DNA of 64,000 bases from contig CALGNZ010000036.1 in NCBI GenBank assembly GCA_937957915.1, forward strand, positions 1-64,000, given 5' to 3'. A program made the translations under genes and the position numbers. Each line of letters begins with the position of its first letter. Position 1 is the stretch's first letter. The notes below the pieces were generated by a model. The model was given only the letters and a program-made list of their open reading frames with translations, had not been told where the DNA came from and made no database searches. Below are positions 27,272-35,818 of this stretch, in pieces. The DNA is from an uncultured Granulosicoccaceae bacterium. Lineage in GTDB: Bacteria; Pseudomonadota; Gammaproteobacteria; Granulosicoccales; Granulosicoccaceae.

Positions 27272-28552
27272 TTAGCGTTTTGCAGTTGTCGCTTTTTTAC
27301 GAGCTGTCTTTTTGGCGCGGGCAGGTTTTGCCGATGATGCGTGGGTAATGGTGTTGGCCTCATCCAGGCGTGGGTGGTTTGATTTGAAGTGATCCCGTAG
27401 TTGCTTGATTTTGTCCATGGACTTTGCAGTTTCATAAATCGCATGTGTTGCTGCGATTACATCACCGGTGTGAGCACTTTCGGAGATGGTATGCATATTC
27501 CTAATGGGAAATCCGATCGATGTCGCCGCACAGTCCACGCTTGCAAGCACTGCAGCCATGCCGTCGGTGCCGGTGTCATTGCCACAAACGTCCAGTTGCA
27601 TAGGGATATCGTTATCCAGCGCACTGGTTTTAATAAAGGCATTGAGTTGTTCGCTGACTATTGCCCCCGTCGACAGTGTGAACCCTTTGCCCATTTCAAG
27701 GGGTGACATATTGCGATCGCCAATATTGGGCGCAGCGACGTAATCGTGGTTTACATCGACCGCGATTATTGCGTCGGGCTTTAGTTCACCAGCCATTACC
27801 CGACTGCCAAATCGGCCGATCTCTTCGTGCGAGGCAAATGCGAACAAACATCGCACATTTTTGAGTGCCGGTGCACTGGCCAGCAGTTTCGCTATTTCTG
27901 CAGTAACAAAACAGCCGAGTCCATTGTCAAGGTAGGCGCCATAGAATGTGTCCGGGCTAAATGATCTTTTGACTGGCCTGTTCAGTAGCAGGGTATCACC
28001 AGGTTTAATACCAAGCTGTTCAATTTGCCTGGCTTTGTCTGCACCGTGAATCTGTAATTCGAGATAGATTTGCTTGGGGCGGATACCTTTCTCACCCGTG
28101 CGTTGAGCTGGCTCGGAAAAGTGTATCGCACCCAGTGCTTCTACTGTACCGCCTTGCAGTGAGCGATATGAACCAGGCTTGGCCGGATCCTCACTGTACA
28201 GGGTAACTTCATGCCCGATTAGCGTACAAGGCAGAAATGCGTCTGTGTTAATCCAGATTTTGCCATCACTGCCTATCTTTCGTACCTGCATGCGAATCTT
28301 GTCTGCATGGCCGATAATCATGATGGTAAACATGTCTGTTTTGTCTGGATGGGTGTCCCACACCAGGCCTGCATTACCCTGAAAGCGGTGCATGGACCAC
28401 TTCTTTGGTGCAAACGTGTCAAAGTAGGGTTTGATCACACCGTGAGTCATAGCACTCTCAAGCCCGACAGGGCTGGGAGCGGCGATGATGTCTCGCATGA
28501 TCTTGAATTGATTGTCTGGCATGGCCTTAGACCAGGCTTTTGATTCGGTCAT
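27272..28552 (-). CDS. M42-family aminopeptidase with lysine-rich C-terminal tail
   Basis: M42 enzymes are dinuclear cobalt/zinc aminopeptidases that form large tetrahedral shells and trim peptides. The 426-residue product has the early metal-site region MIIGHADKIRMQV, the bridging Asp in YLDNGLGC, the catalytic FASHEEIGRFGS and VDVNHDY. The last about 25 residues are Ala/Lys/Arg/Thr-rich (SSAKPARAKKTARKKA), a histone-like tail not usual for the family, which could bind nucleic acid or acidic partners. ATG 28552 starts it; yceH ends 12 nt upstream, so the two are probably cotranscribed. Confidence 0.85.
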   Translation of the reverse strand: MTESKAWSKAMPDNQFKIMRDIIAAPSPVGLESAMTHGVIKPYFDTFAPKKWSMHRFQGNAGLVWDTHPDKTDMFTIMIIGHADKIRMQVRKIGSDGKIWINTDAFLPCTLIGHEVTLYSEDPAKPGSYRSLQGGTVEALGAIHFSEPAQRTGEKGIRPKQIYLELQIHGADKARQIEQLGIKPGDTLLLNRPVKRSFSPDTFYGAYLDNGLGCFVTAEIAKLLASAPALKNVRCLFAFASHEEIGRFGSRVMAGELKPDAIIAVDVNHDYVAAPNIGDRNMSPLEMGKGFTLSTGAIVSEQLNAFIKTSALDNDIPMQLDVCGNDTGTDGMAAVLASVDCAATSIGFPIRNMHTISESAHTGDVIAATHAIYETAKSMDKIKQLRDHFKSNHPRLDEANTITHASSAKPARAKKTARKKATTAKR

Positions 28553-28563
28553 AGTAGTACGCG

Positions 28564-29223
28564 CTAGTTTGGTGGAAGTGGATGTCCGGTTAACTGATAT
28601 AGATTTTCCAGCATCTCTCGGAGCTCGAGCACCTCTTCAGTCAATGCCTCAATTTGCTTAAGGTCTTCGTTGTTGGTTGGGCTAACGGCAGCGGCAGCAG
28701 TCGGTGCACTTGCTGTGACTGCGGCTATCTGTTCCTGCGAAATGTCACCGCATAACAAGTGACCGTAGCGATCATCGCGTTGTCCGGGCGAGCGACTGAT
28801 CAGGCACGCTATCGGGCTGTCTCCCTGTGTCATACGGGTCAGACTTACCTCCATATCGTCTTTGTTTTCGAAACTATAGAGGCGTTGAGTGCGAGTGAGC
28901 AATTCATTCGGCGTTTGTGGGCCCCGCAGCAACATGACACACAGTAACGCCTGCTGCTTACGACTGAGCGATAGTACATTAGTCAGCGTTTGTTCATATC
29001 GTTCGCTGCGTGCTCCCATCTCGTAGCGGACCAGTTTCCTGCTCTCAAGCTGGCGCAGTGCTCTGACGACTTCTCCCTGTTGCAGATTGGTTACCGGATT
29101 GCGGCTGGATTTTTGATTGCACGCATTCAGCAGACTGTTCACTGTCAATGGATATGCGTCTGGCGTTGCCATTTGTTTTTCCATCAGGGAGCCCAGTATT
29201 CGTGCCTCCTGGTGGCTTAGCAT
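28564..29223 (-). CDS. yceH: YceH/UPF0502 (DUF480) family protein
   Basis: The 219-residue product has the YceH signatures SHQEARILGSLMEKQMATPDAYPL, NACNQKSSRNPV, LLRGPQTPNELLTRTQRLY and SPGQRDDRYGHLL, and a C-terminal coiled coil (QIEALTEEVLELREMLENLY). The family forms two winged-helix domains; the cellular role is poorly known. ATG 29223 is chosen because homologues begin close to it; a TTG at 29298 would add 25 acidic residues. It lies immediately upstream of the M42 peptidase gene. Confidence 0.88.
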   Translation of the reverse strand: MLSHQEARILGSLMEKQMATPDAYPLTVNSLLNACNQKSSRNPVTNLQQGEVVRALRQLESRKLVRYEMGARSERYEQTLTNVLSLSRKQQALLCVMLLRGPQTPNELLTRTQRLYSFENKDDMEVSLTRMTQGDSPIACLISRSPGQRDDRYGHLLCGDISQEQIAAVTASAPTAAAAVSPTNNEDLKQIEALTEEVLELREMLENLYQLTGHPLPPN

Positions 29224-29582
29224 TGCGGTGTTGGTTGACTCTGCCTGCTCCGGAGTGTTCTCTGCCTCAGAATCCCCGTCTATAGTTTCATGTTCCAATG
29301 TAATCGCTACCGTTACTTTTTACAGAAGATATCTGAGTACAAAGTATAGTTGGGTCGTGCGCAATATTGGCGATTTTGTGCTCAGGCGCCGAATCGACGG
29401 CCGGTATACTGAGGTACGTGACTGTCATGCCAGCAGGCTGCTGTAAAAATACGATCAAAACCGATAATTACCGAGTTGTTTCGTCAATATTGCCAATCAG
29501 CCGCAAGGGCGGATTGGCTGGTCTTTGTGTTTGCGAAATCGGGGCGTGCGAGCAATGATTTAAAGTGTCGCAGCGCTGGTTA
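29224..29582 (-). other. Intergenic region upstream of yceH
   Basis: About 360 bp without a supported gene. An imperfect hairpin near 29493-29522 (CCAATCAGCCGC / GCGGATTGG) followed on the plus strand by TCTTTGTGTTT could be a terminator. The yceH promoter should lie at about 29300-29450. Confidence 0.35.
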
Positions 29583-30041
29583 CTAATTTGCCTTGCTGCT
29601 GATCAGTTGACGCAATGCCTCGACTCGCTTGCGATTGGCGCCGAGATCACTCTTGCCGACACGAGATGATGATCGAATTCTAAGTGTGCTGTCTGCTTCG
29701 TTCAACTTCACCATCATGTCGTCAGTGAATCCGAACAGGCGAGTCCTGAATTCAGCTTGCAACATGTTGTTGCTGTTGCCGGTGATCTGCCCGCCCAGGT
29801 TTTCTAAATATCCCTGTGCTTGTTCAATGGTGATACGGGCCTCGATAGGCTCAATATAGGCTGGGTGCTGTGAGTCGACTTCGGTACTTACGCAATTTGG
29901 TGTGTTGCTGCAGGGAGGTAGCTCTCCTTTGTCTCCTGCTGCAGGCGCTGGCATGCCCGTTGATTTTCGAGCGGCAGCAAAACCGAGTCCGGTAATGAGC
30001 GCTGCCACAATAATGACTGTCCAAAGTATTGCTTTTAACAT
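29583..30041 (-). CDS. DUF1499 family membrane-anchored protein
   Basis: The 152-residue product has an N-terminal membrane anchor (AILWTVIIVAALITGLGFAAA) followed by the DUF1499 hallmarks: a paired-Cys segment PPCSNTPNCVST and the C-terminal RSSSRVGKSDLGANRKRVEALR. Function is unknown. ATG 30041 places the hydrophobic helix at the N terminus as expected; an in-frame upstream ATG would add 35 unlikely residues. It is divergent from the nitrile hydratase operon. Confidence 0.8.
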   Translation of the reverse strand: MLKAILWTVIIVAALITGLGFAAARKSTGMPAPAAGDKGELPPCSNTPNCVSTEVDSQHPAYIEPIEARITIEQAQGYLENLGGQITGNSNNMLQAEFRTRLFGFTDDMMVKLNEADSTLRIRSSSRVGKSDLGANRKRVEALRQLISSKAN

Positions 30042-30258
30042 CGGGTTATCCACTCGTGTGCTGGTTGCTGCATAATAGGCGCCCAGAGACTGTTTGTCTT
30101 GTGTGGGGTGTCGCCGACCGAGAGCCTCGAACATGCACCTGATCACTGCAACAGATCAATGCACCAGATCATTGCACCTGATCTTTCAGTGCAGCGCACA
30201 AGGGATATTGTTAACAATGCTTGATATAGTCTGTTCAAACAACCATTGAGCCGGGGAT

Positions 30259-30882
30259 ATGACAGAAGAAAAACATCACCACCATAACACGCCTCTGAGT
30301 GAGATCGAGGAACGTGTAAAACGGCTTGAAGCGCTGTTGATCGAGAAAAATCTGGTGGATGTCCGAACACTGGATCAGCTGGTAGACACCTACGAAAATC
30401 GAGTGGGCCCAAAAAACGGTGCCAGGGTGGTTGCTCGTGCATGGGCAGAACCGGCTTATCGCGACCGATTACTCGACGATGCCACTGCAGCGATTAAAGA
30501 AATGGGGTATGCGGGCAGACAAGGGGAGCATATGGTCTGCGTCGCCAATACACCCGAAGTACACAACATGGTGGTTTGTACCTTGTGTTCATGTTATCCG
30601 TGGCCTGTTCTCGGCTTGCCACCTACCTGGTACAAGGCGTCGAGCTATCGAGCCAGAGCGGTTGCCGAACCCAGATCCGTGCTTAACGAATTTGGCGTGC
30701 AGCTCCCCGATCAGACCGAAGTGCGAGTGTGGGATTCGACCGCTGAAATAAGGTATCTGGTGTTGCCCATGCAACCGGCGGGGTCGGAAGAATTGTCGCA
30801 AGATGCGCTGGCGGAATTGGTGACTCGTGACAGTATGATTGGTGTTGCCTTGCCAGCGTATACAGCCGTGGCTCGACTATGA
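30259..30882 (+). CDS. nthA: Nitrile hydratase alpha subunit, cobalt type
   Basis: Nitrile hydratase converts nitriles to amides in the cytoplasm. The 207-residue alpha subunit carries the metal claw [11 protein letters not shown] (C107, C110, C112); Thr between the first two Cys is typical of the cobalt form, and C110 and C112 would be oxidised in the mature enzyme. A run of four His at residues 6-9 is unusual and may help metal capture. The start ATG follows GGGGA. The last four bases overlap nthB (ATGA). Thiocyanate hydrolase shares the claw, but the two-gene alpha-beta layout with beta of 252 residues fits nitrile hydratase. Confidence 0.92.
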   Translation: MTEEKHHHHNTPLSEIEERVKRLEALLIEKNLVDVRTLDQLVDTYENRVGPKNGARVVARAWAEPAYRDRLLDDATAAIKEMGYAGRQGEHMVCVANTPEVHNMVVCTLCSCYPWPVLGLPPTWYKASSYRARAVAEPRSVLNEFGVQLPDQTEVRVWDSTAEIRYLVLPMQPAGSEELSQDALAELVTRDSMIGVALPAYTAVARL

Positions 30883-31637
30883 ACGGTGCCCATGATCTTG
30901 GTGGCAAGCATGGCTTTGGCGAGATCGATCGATCTCAGGATGCCAATTTTGCCGCTGAGTGGGAAGAAAAAGTCTTCGCTTTGACACTGGCGAGCGGTAT
31001 GTTGGGCCGCTGGAATCTGGATCAGTCGCGTTCAGCAAGAGAACAAATGGATCCCGGGCACTATCTGCAGAGTAGCTACTACGAACACTGGCTGTTTGGC
31101 CTCGAGCAGTTGCTGGTAGAAAAGAACCTGGTAACAGCTGAGGAGTTAAAAACCGGGGTAGCGCAAACTGACGCCAGCTTATCAGCACCCGACCCTGAAG
31201 CCGCCGATCCCGAGAAGATGCAGCAGATACTTGATGTCGGAGGCCCCACATTACTCGAGGTGAAACGAGAACCTGAATTCAGAATCGGGGATCAGGTTGT
31301 TGTGCAGGCCGACCAGCCGTTGTCGCATACCCGAGCGCCCGGCTACGTAAAAGGTAAAATTGGTATTGTCGTGTCACACCACGGTGCGCATATTTTTGCT
31401 GACGAGCATGCATCCAGTGGAGATAAAACAGGAGAGCACTTGTACGGCGTAAAATTTGAAGCAGATGCGTTGTGGGGGAAACAGGCAAGTGCAGGCTCGA
31501 CGCACGCTGGCTCTGTGCATTTAGATAAGCTGCCTTCGGACAACAATTTTACTGTTAGTAAAGATGTCGTGTATGTCGATTTGTTCGAACCGTATTTACT
31601 GTCGATGGCAAATTATAGAAAACTATTGGGAGCGTAA
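30879..31637 (+). CDS. nthB: Nitrile hydratase beta subunit
   Basis: The 252-residue beta subunit begins [16 protein letters not shown], the standard start of the family, and ends in the SH3-like barrel domain ([25 protein letters not shown]...[12 protein letters not shown]). It forms the alpha-beta heterodimer that shields the metal centre. It overlaps nthA by four bases and is followed within 3 nt by the accessory gene, so the three are one operon. Confidence 0.93.
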   Translation: MNGAHDLGGKHGFGEIDRSQDANFAAEWEEKVFALTLASGMLGRWNLDQSRSAREQMDPGHYLQSSYYEHWLFGLEQLLVEKNLVTAEELKTGVAQTDASLSAPDPEAADPEKMQQILDVGGPTLLEVKREPEFRIGDQVVVQADQPLSHTRAPGYVKGKIGIVVSHHGAHIFADEHASSGDKTGEHLYGVKFEADALWGKQASAGSTHAGSVHLDKLPSDNNFTVSKDVVYVDLFEPYLLSMANYRKLLGA

Positions 31638-31640
31638 ACG

Positions 31641-31919
31641 TTGAATAATTTCGAGTTACCTGCGCTTCCGTCGAATTGCGAGGTTCAGTTTCAAAACGGT
31701 GAGCCGGTATTTGAAGAACCCTGGCAGGCCAGATCGTTCGCCATGGCTGTGCAACTTAATGAATCAGGTTTGTTTACCTGGCAAGAATGGGCCGATGAAC
31801 TGGCGCGACACATAGCAGAAGTTGAACAATCCCAATCAATTCGCAGTGCTGCTGACTACTATAAAGCATGGCAGGCTTCGCTTGAAAAACTGGTTGCCGC
31901 GAAACTGGATCACACCTGA
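31641..31919 (+). CDS. Nitrile hydratase accessory protein (beta-homologous activator)
   Basis: The 92-residue protein resembles the N-terminal helical half of the beta subunit: EPWQARSFAMAVQLNESGLFTWQEWADELARHI followed by YYKAWQASLEKLV. In cobalt nitrile hydratases such small proteins (P14K / NthE type) bind alpha and deliver cobalt by subunit exchange. It starts with TTG 31641, 3 nt after the nthB stop, with GGGAG upstream. No amidase follows on this strand, so the amide product must be handled elsewhere. Confidence 0.85.
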   Translation: MNNFELPALPSNCEVQFQNGEPVFEEPWQARSFAMAVQLNESGLFTWQEWADELARHIAEVEQSQSIRSAADYYKAWQASLEKLVAAKLDHT

Positions 31920-32171
31920 CGCGACATTTTATACGCCGTGAATTTTGGCGTGAGCCTTCCGATTCTGATCGATACCTGTTACTCGATTGTCCTGAAAATT
32001 TGTATTTAGCTGTTGGCTATAGCCGAGCCAAATCTGGCGCTGGTTTCAGGACCAGATGGATGATGGTGATCTATTGGTGTTTTTGCGGAAGGTGATTGAA
32101 TAACCCGGTACTAACTCCACACCGGGTGATGCAATCAGAAGTGGAAAATCTGCCAGTTGCGCTAACCGAAA

Positions 32172-32573
32172 TCAGGCCGCCGCGTACTGTTTTATTTGTA
32201 ACTCGCGTCTTGCCTGTGCCTCTGCTGAAAACAGCGAGGTTGGGCGGATCAAAAGTCTGCGAATGCCAATCTCTTCGCCTGTATCTTCGCAAAATCCGTA
32301 TTCACCGATTCTGATTCTGTGCAGGGCCTTGTCAATATCCCTGATAAGGTTTGATTCGCGTTCTTTCATATGAACCTGAATCCAGTATTGTTCCTCCTGT
32401 GTGGCTCGATCCAGCTCATCAGCTGCTCTTTCCACATCAAGGTGGGTAATTTTCTCATCAGGCTGAAGCAGGGACTGACGCATCTCGACTAGCCGTTGTT
32501 GGAAAAATTCCAACTGCTCGTCGCTCATGTAGTCCTCTTCTGGGGCAGTGAGGATTTGTTCTTCCGTCAACAT
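32172..32573 (-). CDS. DksA-family RNA polymerase regulator lacking most zinc ligands
   Basis: DksA binds the secondary channel of RNA polymerase and acts with ppGpp. The 133-residue product has the coiled coil with the tip DRATQEE (D55 and A57 kept) and the C-terminal zinc-finger region EYGFCEDTGEEIGIRRLLIRP. Only one of the four zinc cysteines remains (C95); the others are T98, S116 and A119. This resembles the alphaproteobacterial and DksA2-type versions that fold without zinc and work when zinc is scarce or thiols are oxidised. A strong GGAGG lies 8-10 nt upstream of the ATG. It stands alone downstream of rsmE. Confidence 0.87.
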   Translation of the reverse strand: MLTEEQILTAPEEDYMSDEQLEFFQQRLVEMRQSLLQPDEKITHLDVERAADELDRATQEEQYWIQVHMKERESNLIRDIDKALHRIRIGEYGFCEDTGEEIGIRRLLIRPTSLFSAEAQARRELQIKQYAAA

Positions 32574-33222
32574 GTTTGACTACCTCCGGAAAAAATAGGT
32601 TTTTGTAAATCGGGAGCTTACGCAAACAAAGCGCAGGCAGTGCATGTAAATTGGTGCAAAACGGCGACTACCGGTAGCAGTTGAACATGAGCCAGAAGAT
32701 TGTAGCGATAAACCAAAATCCTCAAAGAACGCAGTGGTTCGGTACTTACCCGTGTGAGTCAGGGATATTTGACGCAGAACAGGTCTAACGGTGCAGCGTA
32801 TCTGTGATGCTGTGAGCACATTCCGCGCCCAAAATGATATTTTCAGTTGGCGAAAGTGAATTCAGGGAAATCAGGCACATTAATCATGCCGACGAGCCTG
32901 GCTGGCGGTGTTTTAGTTGGCGAAAACTGGCGATGGCGAGAGTCTGCTCTGGTTAGTACAGCACGATTATTCACGGCGCGTGATATGAGGGCTCAATGAT
33001 CAGAGTCAATAGCCCGTGTGGCTCTGATAAAATTTATCGGTAGATCTGTGAAGTGACAGGGGGTGATAACGCTGGAACTGCGATGCACATGCCCACTCAC
33101 TTTGCTATGCCTGAGGTCGCTGCAAGCGGACCTGGATTGCGAAGTGGTTTTACCAGTTAAGACATTGCCTTTCGAGATAACCAAACCGGGGCCGGATGTA
33201 GCACAGGTTTTCGGTTTCACCG
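32574..33222 (-). other. 649-bp region without a recognised gene
   Basis: The region between dksA and rsmE shows no supported reading frame, tRNA or terminator that I could find. A phrase (TTTTcAGTTGGCGAAA / TTTTAGTTGGCGAAAA) occurs twice about 68 bp apart (near 32840 and 32908). The dksA promoter must lie in the left part. It may be the remains of a lost gene. Confidence 0.45.
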
Positions 33223-33954
33223 CTAAAAATCGCCATACAACGACTGCAATATGGCTATCGCTGTAAACCCGGCTGTTTCTGTCCGCAGTATGCGTGGGCC
33301 GCATTGAAAAGTGGTGACCCCACGAGCCTTTGCATAGTTGATTTCTTCATTGGTGAATCCGCCCTCTGGCCCGACCATAACAGAGCACTTGTTAGAGGTG
33401 AGTTCGATTTCTTTTAAGGTTTTGTCTGCTGTTGGATGGAGTAACAGGCAACTTGCTGGCTGGTCTGTATGGTCGATCCAGTCGATCAGTGACACCGGGG
33501 GCTTAACTATTGGTACAACACTGCGCTGACACTGTGTTGCCGCACTCACTGCAACTCCCTGCCAGTGATGTATCTTTCGATCAACTCGGGCTTTGTCTAA
33601 CTGTAAAACCGAGCGCTCGCTGACGACCGGGGAGATTTGTGTGACGCCAAGCTCGGTGGCCTTTTGGATGACCAGGTCGAGCTTGGATCCTTTCGCCAAA
33701 GACTGCACCAGATTGATTTTTAATGGTGACTCAGAGGTATTGATTTCTCGTGTCTGTATGGCTGCAATCGCGACCGAGGTTGTTGACAATTTCAGGATTG
33801 AGTGATAGTTAAAGCCATCGCCGTTGAACAAGTCCAGCGGGTCGCCATCACGACGTCGCAGTACCCGTACAATATATTTAGAGGCATCTTTGTTTAGCGT
33901 AATTTCACTGACGTCTGCCAGTTGTTCATCAACATAAACTCTCGGTGTTTTCAT
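33223..33954 (-). CDS. rsmE: 16S rRNA m3U1498 methyltransferase RsmE
   Basis: RsmE is a SPOUT-class methyltransferase that modifies U1498 of 16S rRNA using SAM. The 243-residue product has the N-terminal PUA-like domain (HYIVRVLRR-type VRVLRRRDGD) and the knotted SAM-binding C-terminal signatures KGSKLDLVIQKATELGV, MVGPEGGFTNEE and CGPRILRTETA. Its start overlaps the dnaG stop by four bases, an unusual partner; gshB is the more common neighbour. Confidence 0.94.
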   Translation of the reverse strand: MKTPRVYVDEQLADVSEITLNKDASKYIVRVLRRRDGDPLDLFNGDGFNYHSILKLSTTSVAIAAIQTREINTSESPLKINLVQSLAKGSKLDLVIQKATELGVTQISPVVSERSVLQLDKARVDRKIHHWQGVAVSAATQCQRSVVPIVKPPVSLIDWIDHTDQPASCLLLHPTADKTLKEIELTSNKCSVMVGPEGGFTNEEINYAKARGVTTFQCGPRILRTETAGFTAIAILQSLYGDF

Positions 33955-35705
33955 TTGTTTTTTAGTGCATCAAGGCGTTTTCTGAGTTCTTCTTTTTCTG
34001 ACGCAGACATCTGTGACGGTGGTTTCTCCATGGCGTAATCGTTTTTAAGTTTAAGCTTTGATGACTCTTGATTGATCTGTCTGATGGCGTGCTCAAAAAT
34101 ACTCAGCGGCGCCTCTAACTCGGCGTCTGTTGCTTCTTCGAGTCCTTCCTGTGCAAGCCTGTTGAGTGCCTGCCACTCGGGTTTATCTCTGAACTGTTCG
34201 ATAATACGGCTGGTTGATATTTCCGGGTTGAGTTCAATCATTCCAACGATATGCATCAGTAACTCCGCGCCACGCACGTTGTCTGAAAATTCATAGAGCT
34301 CCGGGTCAACATCCAGCGCTATTGACGGATTATTCAGCAACACAGCAAGGGCGCGGCGAACCGGAGACTGGCCGTTAGCGGTATTTTTTCTAGGTGCAGG
34401 TGAAGCACGCTGTCTGCGCTGCTTTTCTGTTGGCTCTTCTATAGAAACCGTGGCGCCGACCTTTTCCTCCAGTTGACCGACAACCAGATCCCGGTAAACA
34501 CCCGCAGGAATTTGTTCAATCAGCGGGCGACAAAGCTCGGCTAGTCTGGCTCGTTGACCAGCGCCGGCTGTACCCGGTCCGATACCGGCTTCCGATTCCA
34601 GTTCACGAAACATAAATGCGGAGGCCTCCATTGACTCTGTATCAATCGCGTTGAGAAAATAGTCTCGACCATGCTTTGACACTATGCTGTCAGGGTCCTC
34701 GCCATCGGGGAGAAACATGAATCGAGCATCGCGCCCGGACTTAAGTGAGCCCAGTGCCGATTCCAAAGCTCTTCTGGCGGCCTTTTTACCTGCGTTGTCA
34801 CCATCGAAGCAAAAAACAATTTCCTCGGTCTCTCTGAATAACAGGGTTATCTGTTCTTTGGACGTTGCCGTACCCAGTGTTGCGACAGAATTCGGTATGT
34901 CTGCCTGGGCCAGTGCTATAACATCCATATAGCCTTCAACTACTATGATTCGGCCTGGGCTTGAGCGATGGCTTCGCCGCAGTTCGTAAAGTCCGTAGAG
35001 TTCTCTGCCTTTCTGAAACAAAGGCGTTTCCGGGGAATTAAGGTATTTAGGTTCGCCCTTGTCCATCACTCTGCCACCGAAACCGATTTCCCTGCCGCGC
35101 CGGTCGCGAATTGGAAACATTACCCGGTTGCGAAATCGGTCGTGGGTTTTTCCACTGTCGTTGCGTACCAGCATACCGCCGGTTATCAGCAACGATTCCG
35201 ATGCGTCTATTGCGGCAGACAGAGCATGCCATGCAGCCGGTGCAAAACCGAGTTGAAAGGTTTTCGCCGTTTCTCCACTGATACCCCGACGTTTGAGATA
35301 GTCAACAGCTTCAGTGGTGGAGCGTAACTGCTGTTGAAAAAATACCGACGATTGGTGTAGAGCATCGTAGAGCGATTTTTGAGTTTGGGAGACTTCTGGA
35401 ATGGCATCTCTGGGTACGGTTAGCCCGGCCCGATCAGCGAGGTATTCGACAGCATCCACAAAATGCATATGGTCGAACTCCATGAGAAAGCTGATTGCTG
35501 TGCCATGTACGCCGCAGCCGAAGCAGTGGTAAAACTGCTTGGTCTGGCTGACTGTGAAAGATGGCGTCTTTTCACCATGAAAAGGGCAACAGGCCTTGAA
35601 GTTAGCACCGGTTTTTTTCAGCGGCACATAGCGTTCGATGACCTCGACTACGTCTACGCGACTGAGTAAATCGTCGATGAAAGATTGGGGGATGCGGCCG
35701 GCCAT
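33951..35705 (-). CDS. dnaG: DNA primase DnaG
   Basis: DnaG makes RNA primers at the replication fork. The 584-residue product has the N-terminal CHC2 zinc ribbon (C40, H43, C61, C64), the TOPRIM catalytic core (RIIVVEGYMDVIAL, CFDGDNAGKKAA, DGEDPD) and a C-terminal helicase-binding domain. ATG 35705 (MAGRIPQSFI) is the family start; an upstream in-frame start adds 13 unlikely residues. Here dnaG forms a two-gene unit with rsmE and is about 21 kb from rpsU, so the usual rpsU-dnaG-rpoD operon is split. Confidence 0.95.
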   Translation of the reverse strand: MAGRIPQSFIDDLLSRVDVVEVIERYVPLKKTGANFKACCPFHGEKTPSFTVSQTKQFYHCFGCGVHGTAISFLMEFDHMHFVDAVEYLADRAGLTVPRDAIPEVSQTQKSLYDALHQSSVFFQQQLRSTTEAVDYLKRRGISGETAKTFQLGFAPAAWHALSAAIDASESLLITGGMLVRNDSGKTHDRFRNRVMFPIRDRRGREIGFGGRVMDKGEPKYLNSPETPLFQKGRELYGLYELRRSHRSSPGRIIVVEGYMDVIALAQADIPNSVATLGTATSKEQITLLFRETEEIVFCFDGDNAGKKAARRALESALGSLKSGRDARFMFLPDGEDPDSIVSKHGRDYFLNAIDTESMEASAFMFRELESEAGIGPGTAGAGQRARLAELCRPLIEQIPAGVYRDLVVGQLEEKVGATVSIEEPTEKQRRQRASPAPRKNTANGQSPVRRALAVLLNNPSIALDVDPELYEFSDNVRGAELLMHIVGMIELNPEISTSRIIEQFRDKPEWQALNRLAQEGLEEATDAELEAPLSIFEHAIRQINQESSKLKLKNDYAMEKPPSQMSASEKEELRKRLDALKNK

Positions 35706-35818
35706 AGAGGGAATTATCGCAGTATCCGCGTTGGTCTGCAGCACTCTGCGACACGCTGTCGGAAATCAGCGTGAAATCGGGCTTGATCTTTGGACTGCAC
35801 CGAGCGCCGGTGCAGTCT

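Noticed and set aside
30259-31919. Thiocyanate hydrolase instead of nitrile hydratase
   Set aside because: Thiocyanate hydrolase has three separately encoded subunits in another order; the fused-length beta subunit of 252 residues and the trailing activator fit cobalt nitrile hydratase.
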